From Certhia americana (lineage: Eukaryota; Chordata; Aves; Passeriformes; Certhiidae), in the NCBI GenBank assembly GCA_018697195.1, contig CM031870.1:13419835-13483834 (forward strand): a DNA stretch of 64,000 bases, written 5' to 3'. The position numbers and the translations under genes are program-made. Under the pieces are notes generated by a model. The model was not told the DNA's origin and searched no databases. It saw nothing but the letters and a program-made list of their open reading frames with translations. Shown here piece by piece: positions 9,028 through 20,626 of this stretch; the first letter of the stretch is position 1, and each line of letters opens with the position of its first letter.

Positions 9028-11621
9028 CTAAAAGGAAAAAACAAAGAGTCAGCAGCAGCAGCAAAATTCAGCCTATCTGAATATCATCATCTGGTTTTGG
9101 GTTGGGGTTTTTTTTTGTTGTTGTTTTGTTTTGTTTTTTAATGTATACACCTGTCTAATCGAAAAAGAAATATTTATTTTCAGAGTCCTGTAAATTAAGA
9201 CAGCCTTTTCTGCTTTAATGCAGAAAAGGAAAACAAAAAAAGCTTCCAGAAATCACACTTGCTTTATGGCTACCCTGCACACCTACTCTGAGTAAATTAG
9301 CACACAAAGGAGAAGGCTGGAGGTTCTCTGTTGCTTTAGCAAAACCCAGGAAGCTGTGATTTAGTTTCTAAGTGTTAATGATTTTTAAATGTTATTTTCA
9401 TAATAAACATTTCCACTAATCCACAGACAAAAGAAAAAGATATTCCCAGCACACTGTTACACTAAATAAACTTTCAGGAGACAGATGTTAAGAACAGATC
9501 AATTTTTACATAAAGAAAGAAACTGCTCTTTTCCTAAAGAGTCTATCAACAATCATGGCAAGGGATAAACAAAACCAGACAAAACCTCAAAGGAATGGAG
9601 AAAATTCAGTGAAAAACAGTCCACAGGCAGAGACAAGTAAACACTACATCTGTACAAGATGAAAAATCCATTTTACTCAACCCACACTGACAACAGATCC
9701 AATAAGACAGTCACAATGCACACCACGTAGACAATTTTGCTTGTCAGGAAATGCTGGACACACATCTGCCAAGTGCATGAGATTATGCACCTGTTAAAGG
9801 CAAAAAAAAACCTCCCACAAACCATCAATGCTACATTTCTTTTGTGGAATCACACCAAGCTCTTAGAACTCAGAGTTACACAGAGCGTGGGTTGAATGAT
9901 GCTTGCCCACAATCATTTTGGTTTTAGTCAATATTTATCAAAACCAGAATTTGTTATTACAGCAGGATAGAATTAATTTCAGAAAACTTAATATGAGATA
10001 TGCATTCCTCAGCAGCCTAGCTAAGGAAGTTCAGTCATGCAACATAAAGCTTTGCTTTTCAGGTCACTTCTCAGAGTTTCTCAAAAATCAGTGCACACAC
10101 TTTCTGCTGTCCAGTTTAAAAGCTTTACAGCCCCTCCTCTTCTCCTGCTCAAACCACGTCAGTTTTAAGTTCCTATTTGTAAATTTAATATTGTGCTGCT
10201 TTCCCACTGCAAAGATTCCTGCAAAGGCTGAGCTCACTGCTAGAACATCATTAAACTCCTTACAGTGATAACTCTTACTAATATATTTTTCAGTGTCAAA
10301 GTAGAACGGAAGCTCCTCAAAAAGAAGGATGTAATTCCTCATGGCATCGTTAACACATTCTGAATTACTCCCTTCTTCCAAGTTTGCTGCTTGGAGCCAA
10401 ATACATTAGATGAATTCCAGTTACAGAAACTTTTGGCCATGAGGCTCTGACAGCTGTTTTGAGGGGTGAGGAGAAGATACTTCTGTGTGTTTGCCTGTTA
10501 GAAGGCATTTAGTTTTACAACCAAGAGTTTGCTATGCTCATCCCTACTGAGGTGTTTACACACCCAGGTGTGACCACGAAATCCTCCTTCTCTCCACAAT
10601 TGTTCTTTAAAACTGCCAAAGTAACCACGGCTGAGCACACCCAAATCTTCCTTGTAAATAACCTCTCCCTAGCTACAAGGAGGATACAACGTGGTCACTG
10701 ACCAAAACTGACACAGCAGCACTGTAAGCATGGCCACTACCTATTTACCTCTAGGAAATAAAACCTGTATTTCCATCTCCAGCTCTTCTGGCAGGTGGGC
10801 TGAGGGGCAGAAGTGTCTGACTGGATCATTGATTATCACCTGAAATGGCACTAACTATGCCTTTTGGCATTTCTCTTTAGCTGCTCCTCCCTTGCTTAAG
10901 AAAGGATCTCAAGTTTCTGATCAGGTAGGATCTTGCTGGCTGTTACTACTGGCACTAATATTGTTGTCTTTTCTCAATGAAAACTTCCAGGGAGTGGTTC
11001 CTTTAGGGTAGAATTATCATCATGTCATATCCTCAGCCTGTCAATCAACAGGGGTTTGCTCCCTTCAAGTAAGAGAGATTTGAACTGACATCTCTGTGCA
11101 GACAGAGCAAAAATCATGAACTACAACAAGAATTCTAGGGTTTTTTTCCCATCCACAAAGCAGCCAAACGGACTTCTTATGTCTTAGCCCAACTACTCCT
11201 TGTGCTGCAGAGTGGAGAAGAATTAATTCCATCAGTATAGGTGGAAGGTAAGCAGTGGAACATCACTGGGTCCCAGAGAAAACCTCCAGTGGTAAAGAGG
11301 CACTAAGAAAATTTAAAACTACTGCTTACATAGACTTCCAAAAAGGCAAGAACTGCAAGCTGTGCTCCAAGCTTCTTGCATGTCAATCACACTTTCAGAA
11401 GGATGCAAGTAGGGATGGATGTGATGGTGTCTAGAGCTGAGGGGTGAATTAGCTTGGAGTGACATGAATCACATGGCTTGGGACTACCCAAACACTGTCA
11501 CAGACTGAAAACACAACTTTCCTCATGAAGAGGGCAGTGAAATGATCCTCTGTGGTTTTCTTTACACTTTTAAGATTTGTGATGCTACTGTTCTTTCACA
11601 TGCTGGGCTGAGGCAACGTAC
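9028..11621 (-). other. CREBBP: CREBBP intron 9
   Basis: 2,594 bp. It contains the (CAG)n/branch-site cluster near the exon 10 acceptor and a low-complexity T/G run (about 9100-9139). No interspersed repeat was recognised. The open frames at 9903-10381 on both strands have no recognisable similarity and are probably chance. Confidence 0.88.
9048..9063 (-). repeat. CTG repeat abutting the branch site of exon 10
   Basis: In transcript sense a short (CTG)n run (plus strand CAGCAGCAGCAGCA, 9050-9063) is directly followed by CTGAC, a good branch-point match. The candidate branch A (opposite T 9049) is 22 nt from the exon 10 boundary, a normal branch distance. Confidence 0.7.
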
Positions 11622-11739
11622 CCTACTATTAGCAGATTCATACATATCTCCTTCCACTTTCCTGGCATAAGCCACCAAGTTCTCCATGCGGCGATCCTTC
11701 AGTGCTGCTGGATCAGGAGTGGGGAAGATGGCTTGGACA
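11622..11739 (-). CDS. CREBBP: CREBBP exon 9 (residues 611-649): middle of KIX
   Basis: The exon is 118 nt (ccttgcag|TGTCCA ... AGTAGG|gtacgt) and leaves in phase 0. It encodes [18 protein letters not shown], then [21 protein letters not shown], the loop and helix 2 of KIX. The residue before K-V-E-G is Arg, as in p300; human CBP has Lys there. Otherwise it is the canonical CBP sequence with no gap. Confidence 0.98.
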
Positions 11740-12184
11740 CTGCAAGGACAGAGAAACAACAACAGGAAAAGATCTTCAGAAAAAAACCAACATCAATACA
11801 GCTTTATGATAATCACCCTGATATGTAATCACACCAGATATGTAAAAGCATATCAAAATGGTTAAAAAAAAATATTGTACTGTTTCTCACAAGATTAAAA
11901 CCAATCAAATGATGAAAATAAAGTGAGGCTTAACAGTCTGGAGTCTAAATAACTGTTCATCATAGCAGAGAAAATTTACTAGCAACAGAAACTAATTCCA
12001 TGTCCACTCCTTAATGGGCACAAAGAACAAACTGAAGAGGAGGATTAAAGACAACAACTCATCCTGAGTGGCCCAGCACCTGAGAACCACTACTGATAAC
12101 TTTCTTTTCAGCTTAACAGCAGAACTACAGCATTAAAATTCTTTAAAAACATTGAGGAAAAAGGCAGTCTTGGTGAATACTTAC
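11740..12184 (-). other. CREBBP: CREBBP intron 8
   Basis: 445 bp with a consensus gtaagt donor and a strong ccttgcag acceptor. It splits KIX between helix 1 and the following loop. No repeat is seen. Confidence 0.93.
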
Positions 12185-12331
12185 AGTTTATGCACTAAAT
12201 GATTGCGCAGGTCCTGAGTGACATGTTCATGCCATGCTTTCCTTACCCCGGTACTCGAAGGAGGTGCAGCCGTTGGCATTGAGCTGAGGTTTCCAACATT
12301 GCCAGAGTTTGTGCCATCATTCATTAGTGGG
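12185..12331 (-). CDS. CREBBP: CREBBP exon 8 (residues 561-610): start of KIX
   Basis: The exon is 147 nt (tattttag|CCCACT ... AAACT|gtaagt). After a short Ser/Pro/Thr linker it enters the KIX domain at about residue 589 (G-V-R-K-A-W-H-E-H-V-T-Q-D-L-R-N-H-L-V-H-K-L), which forms helix 1. KIX binds phospho-KID of CREB, MLL, c-Myb and c-Jun. Two positions differ from my recollection of human CBP: Gly to Ala at 593, and Ser to Asn at 604, where p300 also carries Asn. Confidence 0.97.
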
Positions 12332-12791
12332 CTAAAATACAAAGAAAAGGGATGGTTAGAATGCAGAGTTTTGTCATAGGTTTGATGCCTGAAGTAATTT
12401 TTGTGTTGTTGCTTTCATCACTCTTAGCTGTTACATCAAACATTCTCTTAAGTGAAATTTTGACATCAACCAACTGCAACCCGTGAAGCAGCAAAGCTCA
12501 GGAGTTTACAAGGCACATTCACAGTGTGAATGGTAAAGAATCACAACTGTGAACTTAAAAATAGAAAATATTCTTCCTTTGGGACTTCATTTAAAAGCAG
12601 TAAATACTGTGGGACTCTCAGGAGGCCCAAAGTAGAAGCTCTGGAACTGAAACAGGAAAGAGAGCAGAACTGTACACGTGACTGACCATCTCCACGCCAA
12701 TACAACCAGATTTTACAGCATGCTCTTTATTTACATTCATAAGCATGCAAATAAATGTTTAATTGAGCAAGAATGAAAATGTGTGCATTAC
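12332..12791 (-). other. CREBBP: CREBBP intron 7
   Basis: 460 bp (gtaatg ... tattttag). No repeat or other feature was recognised. Confidence 0.92.
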
Positions 12792-12891
12792 TTATTTGTC
12801 CCAAGGGATGTTGGAAGAGCAGTTTCAGAAATTAGACCCGGTTGCTGGTCTGTTGTTATTCCTCCTGCGGGAAGGTTCATCTGGTTGGCTC
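12792..12891 (-). CDS. CREBBP: CREBBP exon 7 (residues 528-560)
   Basis: The exon is 100 nt (cccaaag|GAGCC ... AATAA|gtaatg), phase 1 in and 2 out. It encodes G-A-N-Q-M-N-L-P-A-G-G-I-T-T-D-Q-Q-P-G-L-I-S-E-T-A-L-P-T-S-L-G-T-N, the linker just before KIX. It is one codon shorter than human exon 7: P-G-L-I-S here against P-P-N-L-I-S. The acceptor has a weak polypyrimidine tract, and I placed it from the phase of exon 6 and from alignment to human. Confidence 0.94.
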
Positions 12892-13525
12892 CTTTGGGAC
12901 AAAATTAAACATCATTGGTACACGGTTCATAATTTTGACAATAAAATGAAAAAACTGCACTTTACTGACCCATCTGGCTAACAAAAGAAGCAATTTATCA
13001 GGTTAAGTATTTTTATAACAATACCTGCTGTGCTGCACATACATAGCTATTTATGGAACCAAGTTACTTTCTGTCTGAGCTACAAAAGTGAGTCTAATAA
13101 AATTTTAAACTCATAAACTCCTAAGATTAGATAAATAAGCTATAAAGAAGGTAATACTAACAAGATGCAAAATAAGTATTTGAGACAGAATTGTCTGTTA
13201 GAACAGGTGACAATTGTTAAATCAAAATCCTTCAGAAATTCTGTCTCATCACCTCAGAGAATGAGCTATGGGTTATATTTTAAAAGAAACTAAAACTCCT
13301 GCTATTTGGCAAAAGCACTACCTTCAAAACTTTCTAATATTCAAAAGTAAATGAATGGCAATGTATATAAACACTGTATTTGTAACTCACTAAACAACAT
13401 AAACAGACAGTCACTACTCTGTCCAAACAAAATACCAGACTACCCAAAAAATTCAACATCATTTTTTTTAACTTTTTTTTTTTTTTTTTAAATTCTTCTT
13501 CTTCCTTGGTCTTTTCTCCACCTAC
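12892..13525 (-). other. CREBBP: CREBBP intron 6
   Basis: 634 bp. About a third is the segment 13100-13283, whose near copy lies in intron 5 at 16594-16785. A long A-run in transcript sense (13463-13490 on the plus strand as T) lies close to the exon 6 donor. Confidence 0.92.
13100..13283 (+). repeat. Intron 6 copy of a direct segmental repeat (copy A)
   Basis: Shares a long, slightly gapped similarity with 16594-16785 in the same orientation. Shared blocks include GAAGGTAATACTAACAA, AATTGTCTGTTAGAACAG, CAATTGTTAAATCAAAATCC and ATTCTGTCTCATCACCTCA. Similarity fades on both sides. The family is unknown: either a local duplication or two copies of an old unrecognised interspersed element. Confidence 0.85.
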
Positions 13526-13768
13526 CCAGTGCATTAATGGTCCTCATTTGCTGGTGAGCCTGAGGCTGTGCTGGCTGCTGGCCTTGGACCTGGGGCTGCA
13601 GCTGTGTTTGGGGCTGGTTGCCATATGGCAGCCCCAGGGCAGCGTAGGCTCGTTGCATGGAGCTGGGGTCAATTGGATTGGGATTACTTAATGCTGGAGT
13701 GTTCTGCTGGCCCGTGCCAACAGAACCAATGGAATTCTGGATCCCACCAGCTGGAGACCCTAAAAGGG
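13526..13768 (-). CDS. CREBBP: CREBBP exon 6 (residues 447-527)
   Basis: The exon is 243 nt (ctgtag|CCCTTT ... CTGG|gtaggt), phase 1 in and 1 out, and frame-neutral if skipped. It encodes the Gln/Pro-rich linker after TAZ1: L-L-G-S-P-A-G-G-I-Q-N, then N-P-I-D-P-S-S-M-Q-R-A-Y-A-A-L-G-L-P-Y, then a Q-P-Q repeat stretch. The length equals the human exon. It lies between two directly repeated intronic segments (13100-13283 and 16594-16785), and a long A/T-run lies just beyond its donor at 13463-13490. Confidence 0.97.
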
Positions 13769-16593
13769 CTACAGAAAAGAGAAAGGAAAAGAGAAAATTA
13801 AAACTCCATGAGGATAAGGAATAAAAACAGTCATGCCAAGAGTCACCAGAACATGCACGTATTCTATGATACAGATATTTTTTGTCTGCCAGAGGACAGA
13901 ACAACACCCGAGATGCCAAGTGGGAAAACTCAGCCTCTGATTCTACAGGACAGAACCCACCCTGGCTATTAATCCATGCAGTCTAAAGAGAAGTGCTGTA
14001 AATTTCAGGCAGATAAGCCCATAATTACTTGTAATAGATATATAGCACAGACTCCTATATAAGGCTAAATAGAATTTTCATGCTTGGGGATGGTAAACTA
14101 AGGGGGAAAAAAATTTAATTCCTCTACTTCCCTCTTTCCCATCAATCCCATTTTAGGTCAAAATATTTGGCTCCAGAACAGAGATCCTGAGTTCAGCAGA
14201 AACACTGTGTCCTTGGACACAAAGGTAAAACTGAAGATCTGTTGGTAGAAATTTTCATTGCGAGCAGTCACCAGATGAACCCTCTGAAGGCCAAATTACC
14301 TTAAGCCCCGAAGTTACTCAGAGATATGAAAAACCCTGATGAGTCTCTGATTGTACTGGCGAAATCTAAAATAAGTTGGAGAGTCAGAAAGGGGTTGAAC
14401 TCTGATAAACAATTTATATGATGTTTAGGTATTCATTAACCTATATGGCTACCACAACCAACCAACCTCTTCCACCACAGATGTATGGAAGAGTCATTCT
14501 CATTGTAGACAGGAAATGGAAACAACAGGGAAAAGTAGCATTTACTTAATTCAGAAAAGAGCAAAATTTTGCTTCGTGCTTCTCATTTTAGCTGCCATTC
14601 TAAGTAATACCATGCTCCCTTGTGAATGACCCACAGAGTACAACCTTCTGCACAGAGACACTGCATTTTGATAATCAGGACTCTGGTAGATGTAACATTT
14701 CCTTCACATTTTCCCCCTCAAGTAATTAAATACGTAATGTGCACTACAAATGTGTGAACTAAACTTAGCAACAGTAATGGCTCTTAATATAGGCAACAAT
14801 AACTGTTTTATTGAAATATTAGTAGGGCCACGTGGTTGGATAAAAAAGTCATGAAAACAAGCCTTCTGAGACATTACCAGCATTAACAGGCTTTCTTAAA
14901 TCCTTACCCACTATGGAAACTGAATCACTCAAAGAGATACACAGGCTTCCAGCTTCCACCCAAAAGAAAACTCACACATTGCAGAGTCCAGACTTCTCCC
15001 TCTCCAGATGAGAAATCAATTTGATCTCATTTGCCAAAGAACTACAAATAAATATACTCAGATATCTCCCTCTCCTGAATAAGCAGACCTGCAAAAAACA
15101 TCCTTTTTTCCTCCAAAGGACAATCCACAGTATTTTAAATGCTGGGATTACCATGGAAATTAAGGCTTATGTATACTTACACTCTGGAGACACACTCACA
15201 ATAACTTTTGAACTTACTGATCACTTCCAAGAGAATTTAAAAACAAAGACAGAAGCTGATTAAGATCCTATCAGCTTAATTAAAAAAAACAAAAATAAAG
15301 ACACATTAAAGATCAACTATATGAATTCCTCATTGGACTTGCATGTAGTACTCCGGAATCACACAATCTAGGAGAAAGATGCCTCTACACTACTGCAAGC
15401 CAAGGAATAGGAAGGTTAAATAGCACAAAGTTGTGGCACCCTGGAATTCAAAGGGCTTGAGAGGCTGCTGTGACAGCACAGATTGATTCAGGAGCTAAGA
15501 AAAATTCCAGCTTGTTCGAGGATGATACTCCACCAGAAAAATTAGGACAACTCCCCCTCCCTCCAATCTGCTTTCAGTGCTGGAAGTGTGGAGATGGCAG
15601 AACGCCCACAGGTGACACCGATGTTTGGGAACCAGGGAAAGGCTTCTGGCCACCCCACTGAGGAGAGCCCAGCCTTCCACCATCCCTCACATTCTCCTGG
15701 GGTAAAAAACACTGATTGTCTGAGACTACAAGCTCAGCTTGAAGCTCACTTGGACAAGTCCAGCACCTCCAGCCCACGCTCTGGGTTGAGTTTTGGCAGC
15801 AGCATCAGTCACTACGAAGCTCAGCCCCTGTGTTGGAACAGTTTTAGACTATTTGGCCTCAGCTTTTCTACACTTCACAACTCAATAGGATCCTGTTCTG
15901 AGTACTTCCCAACATCAGGAATCTGTTTTTGAAGGAGTTTGTCTGTTTGTTCACTGATTTTATATGAAGGCATGGCATTATCTGTCAAACAAGAAGATGG
16001 GGGCAGAGAGTATTAAACTTCCACTCTGGAGAGACCCAAGTGCAAATGCTGCTTCTTCTGTGGGCAGATACTGCAGGAAATAAAGTCAATTCAAATAAAT
16101 ACAGTCCTGGAACAAACACATTAGGCCACTGCTACGTGAAGCAATGTCTATTGCAATTTGCTTTTCTTAACTGATGCTTCAGACGTTGAGGAGCCCATGA
16201 CAGAAGTTGTAAGTGTGAAGTGAGCTCTGTAACTCACATTCTAAATGCTGGAAAGACAACTGGCTCTGTGTGCCCCATGTCACTTGTGTTTATGTACCTG
16301 AGGAGGAAAGGTTCAAACAAGCACAGGTTAAGCAGCCCCAGAACTTCCTGAGCAGGCCTGGTGACATCCCAATTCCCCAGAAGGCATCAAAACCATCAAA
16401 GCAGCAGCTCACCTAAAAGATTCCTGTCTCAAGTATTCTGTTAAATGACACTGCACTCATGTCTTCTAGAGGGGAACTCCACCAGCTAATTAAATTTATT
16501 TTGAACACAGATCCCTCATGCTATTTTAAGTATGAATGCCCAGCACTCCTCTGTAACCTGACCACTCCAGTGAACATGTTAAACCGTTTTTAA

Positions 16594-16785
16594 GAATTTT
16601 AAATACCTAAACTCTAAGGATTAGATCAATAAGCTAGAAAGAAGGTAATACTAACAATGAAGATGCAAAAAGAAAGTAGCATTTGAGACATAATTGTCTG
16701 TTAGAACAGCTGGCAATTGTTAAATCAAAATCCTTCAGCAATTCTGTCTCATCACCTCACACAACAAGATATGAGTGGATTTAAA
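16594..16785 (+). repeat. Intron 5 copy of the same direct segmental repeat (copy B)
   Basis: About 3.5 kb from copy A and on the other side of exon 6. It differs by small indels and substitutions, for example GATGCAAAAAGAAAGTAGC here against GATGCAAAATAAGT in copy A, so the duplication is not recent. Confidence 0.85.
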
Positions 16786-17346
16786 TTTAGCCACACTGGT
16801 GTATATTTTTTTGGTTTTGCTTCTGAATTCTTTAACTGAGACTTGTTCTGTCCTACAACTCCTCGACCTGCTTGTCTCGCAGTGGCTGGAGCAAAATTTG
16901 TGCTGGTGCCTTTGACTCACCTCAGCACAAGCCTGTCCTGCACTCAGAATTAGGCAGGTCCACAAGGGTAAATGTTTAATCATTTAAACACAATCATTTA
17001 ATGAAAGGCTGTATCTCGAATGAAACCACAGGGTACAGATTTTATGAGGAACTTGAAGCAGGAAGTCTCAGTTTCAAACTTCACCGCCAATGTTATTTTA
17101 ATTTTTATTTAAGTTAAGCATTAAATCACAAGCCTTCAGTACGGCACTGGATCAGCCAATCAGCAGAACTCCTAAATCCATGGACTATTAGCCATCATGT
17201 GGCCCCATGGGATAACTGATGGCTCACCATTCTATGATTTCCAGCAATTGAAAAAACAAGAGACATGTTTCGTTTGTAGATCTTGCAGTTACTGACAGTA
17301 AGACCTGAACAAGCTGGATTTCATTTTTTCCAGTGAAGAAGTTGCT

Positions 17347-17369
17347 GCCTCCTCCTCCTCCTCCTCCTG
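17347..17369 (+). repeat. (CCT)n microsatellite
   Basis: Uninterrupted CCT trinucleotide run of about seven units in intron 5. It gives artificial poly-Pro and poly-Gly open frames on the two strands. Confidence 0.9.
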
Positions 17370-20300
17370 GATACATTTCCCTGTGCATGGATGCACTCAC
17401 TCCTTCCTTCTCTGCAAAGGATTGGTTTCCAAATGCTCCACATCCAGGTTCTCTTCCATTTTCTGCCTGCACTCAAATAACCTGCTACATCAGCCAGCTA
17501 GATCATGGTCCCTATTTCCATTTCCCTCATCAGATTCCTGCTCTTTCACCTCTCACTTCACATACACCAGAATTTCTGTCTTCCCCAGGATCACACTTGT
17601 AGGTGAAGATTCGTTATCTCAAGTTTAATCTTTCTTAATCCAGCTTTCTCCTTGCTGCATTTTATTTAAGATTTTCCTACAAGGAAAGTTACAGAGGAGA
17701 CCAGCTCCAAGTTCACAACTCCACTTTCCAGTCTCACTCATCTGAGTGTGGATCCCAGGGGTTTTCCAGTGTCCCCTGCTTCTGGAATGATGCACACCAA
17801 GTGCTGCACGGGGATGGCCCAGGCCATTACAAATGGGAGCAGATCCAGGAGCTGTGGCACAACACACCTGCCCAGGCCAGGAATGGAAGAATTAAGGAGC
17901 TCAAGCATGTGCATGACAAGATGAATCTTAAAAAAAAATAACTGACACAGCAAACAACTGTTTGCAAAATTTTGTAACTCATATCGTGTTTGGCCCAGTA
18001 GGGAGCAAGATGTATTTCCTAACAAAAACAAGGCTTCGACCCCAAAATATTTCAACCAAATTTCAAGCCACTACTTCAAAACACAGGATTCACCTGCTTA
18101 TTCAAAAGAAAAGCTTACTGTTTCACCATGTGCAAAATAATATTTGTTTTCCAGTTTCCCCTGCCCCCTCAGAGGTACATGGGACACACAATAAGAACCA
18201 TGTGGAACAGAAAGAATTTTAAATTTGACACAGTATGTTCTATTAACAAGACAGGTCACTATCAACCATTATAGTAAAATACAGTTCAAGAATGCTTTAA
18301 AATAAATAAAAAAGGCAATACAAAGGAAACCTGGCACAATGATCTTTGCAAAAAATCCCAACACTGAAAGACCTGTACAGAAACAGCTCCATGGCAATAG
18401 CCTAAACCCCAGGACTTTCCAGGACTTGCAGATCCCCAAGGGGTAGGAACAGAAAGCTACAAAAGCATAGGAATGACTGTGCATGGAAGTGAGGCACCAC
18501 ACTGCAATGGCTCAGCAGTGCTCAACTGCACAATGTTCAAAAAGGTGGGCACCCTTTGAAACAGCTTCTTGAAACCCAGCATGGCCACACCAGGACTGAA
18601 ATAACAACAGGAAAACAGGGATAGGCACAGCAAGGAGTGTTCATGACTCTCTGTAAGGACAGCAGCCCAACAGTAGAAGGAGGATCACTACACTTCTCGT
18701 TCCTTTTTCCCTTTCTGAATGTTCTCTGTATTCTGTCAAGTGCAGACTCCCTCCTCCTCCCAATTTAGTAGAAGATACTATGATTTATTCTTAAGAAAGA
18801 CGTTTTCTTCCAGTCTTAAACTAACCCAACCCTGATTAGTTTCCACCTGATCAGGCACAATATTTTAAATCATGTAAATCATTTCACAAACCTTCCTGAA
18901 TGCCCCAAAAGGGGTACTTTTTATAATATAGCTGAACAAGTACTTTTCATGTTCCTCTTTCACCTCCCAATAAACCATGAGGTGTTACGTGTATGACTCA
19001 GAGACATAACCCAGGACAAAGAACCCTGCACCACTGGATTATTGATTAACTGAATAGGAGAAGGAGATTTCATATTTATCTCCCTTCATATGCAACAAGA
19101 GAGACCAATTCTACACTTATGCACTATAATTCTGTTGCAGGCAGACAATATCCTATTTGATCCCATAGCAAAATTATTTTTAAGGACTGTTTATGTTCCA
19201 GTTTTTGTTCTCTTATGATCAGCTGTACGAGCAACAAAACAAAGAGGTGCACAAACTACTTTTCTCCAGCAGCTTGTATTGAAAAATACAATTCTGTTCT
19301 GGTGGATGCTGTTAGCACTTTGATAACAACTGTGTAATAAGGATGTTAAGCACAAATGAACCATGCCATATTAAAAAGCAAAGCTTTCAACACATTTTTC
19401 AAGGGTCAAACAAGTAATCACTTGCAACAAATTACTACTTTCAAAGACAAGATTTATCTTGTTTACCAAGGAGAAGTTTGGTAAAATGAAAATAAAAACC
19501 TGACCTCCAAGTAGCTCTATAGTTGCAATTTTTTTTCAGTTTTGGAGGAGGAAAACCCTTCCTTAAACCATGAAGAGAACATGCCCAATAGATAATGTTG
19601 GTAGTTTTAGCAGATACTCTCCCCCTGCCTTAATCCCACCTAACCTAGGAGCAGTTCTCCATCCTCCAAGGGTTACTGATGTTCTGCACTGCAGCCTCAG
19701 CTCAGCTGGAAATTAGCAGAATGCTTCCAATCCAATTCCAGTGTACAAGCATTGCAAGTCCTGCAGCTATTTTCCACTTCTTAACCCTTATTTAAATATA
19801 CTTAGGCATAACATTACTTAAGACTTCTAGAACTTTACATCGATGCTGTAAAATGTTCCACTCTGGCATCTTTTCAAAGGATTTGATGAGAAGCAAACCA
19901 ACATAAGTACAGAATTTTCTTTTTCAGAGCGAGAGGGAAGAAGAAATAAACTACAAATGGACTGGCCCCAAGGATCAGTAACAGCTCAGCTATTATAAAA
20001 ACCAGGCATGATTTGCAGAACTACAGCTAATCTATATCAGTGTTAAATACAGTCAATGATTAAGACACCCAAACCTTTTTTACATGAGCAGATTATTTTT
20101 TCAAGCATTTTTGATTATTTCAAATCATTAGCACGTTGATTTAAGTTGTTTCTAGCAGCAATAAACACAATCAAGTAGCTTATCTCCTCCCCAAGCCCCA
20201 ACCTACCTCCCAAACTGCTTTGTAACTGGAATCTATTGATCTGCCTCACAATGAAACACCAGCTAGAAGTTGCCACACCCTTTAAAAAAGATGTGTCCTT

Positions 20301-20512
20301 GAGCTCAGGCTTTCTCAATTATTGCTTATTTAAGTAATAAATTGCATTCAAAGATCACAAATAGAAATTCACTGATATATTTATCCTTGTACAAGATTGT
20401 TAACAGCTACTAAGTTTGTTGGGACACTGTCAAGAGTTTATTCCTCCACTGCACACAGGACCAACTTTGTTGTAACAGTTTTAATGGTGACAGCAGTAAA
20501 AGAAGTACTCAC

Positions 20513-20626
20513 GTTGTTGGTTTCTTTTGTCACTGGCATTTTTCAGAGGAAGGCACACGGGACAGTCGTGCCGAGTACAATTCTTCCAGTGGGAGATGAT
20601 TTGTCTCGAAGATGCACAATGAGCAA
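20513..20626 (-). CDS. CREBBP: CREBBP exon 5 (residues 409-446): second part of TAZ1
   Basis: The exon is 114 nt (tttccag|TTGCTC ... CAAC|gtgagt), phase 1 in and 1 out, so skipping it keeps the frame. It encodes [17 protein letters not shown] and so on to K-R-N-Q-Q. It supplies the last ligand of zinc site 2 (C412) and all of site 3 (H421, C425, C430, C433). From memory, a human CBP isoform lacks 38 residues at this place; a transcript without this exon would have no complete TAZ1. Confidence 0.97.

Larger units (their letters stand above)
13769..20512 (-). other. CREBBP: CREBBP intron 5
   Basis: 6,744 bp. It holds the second copy of the intron 6 segment (16594-16785) and a CCT trinucleotide run (17347-17369). 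The remainder is AT-rich unique-looking sequence without recognised CR1, LTR or exon. Open frames of 60-114 aa occur but match nothing that I know. Confidence 0.9.
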
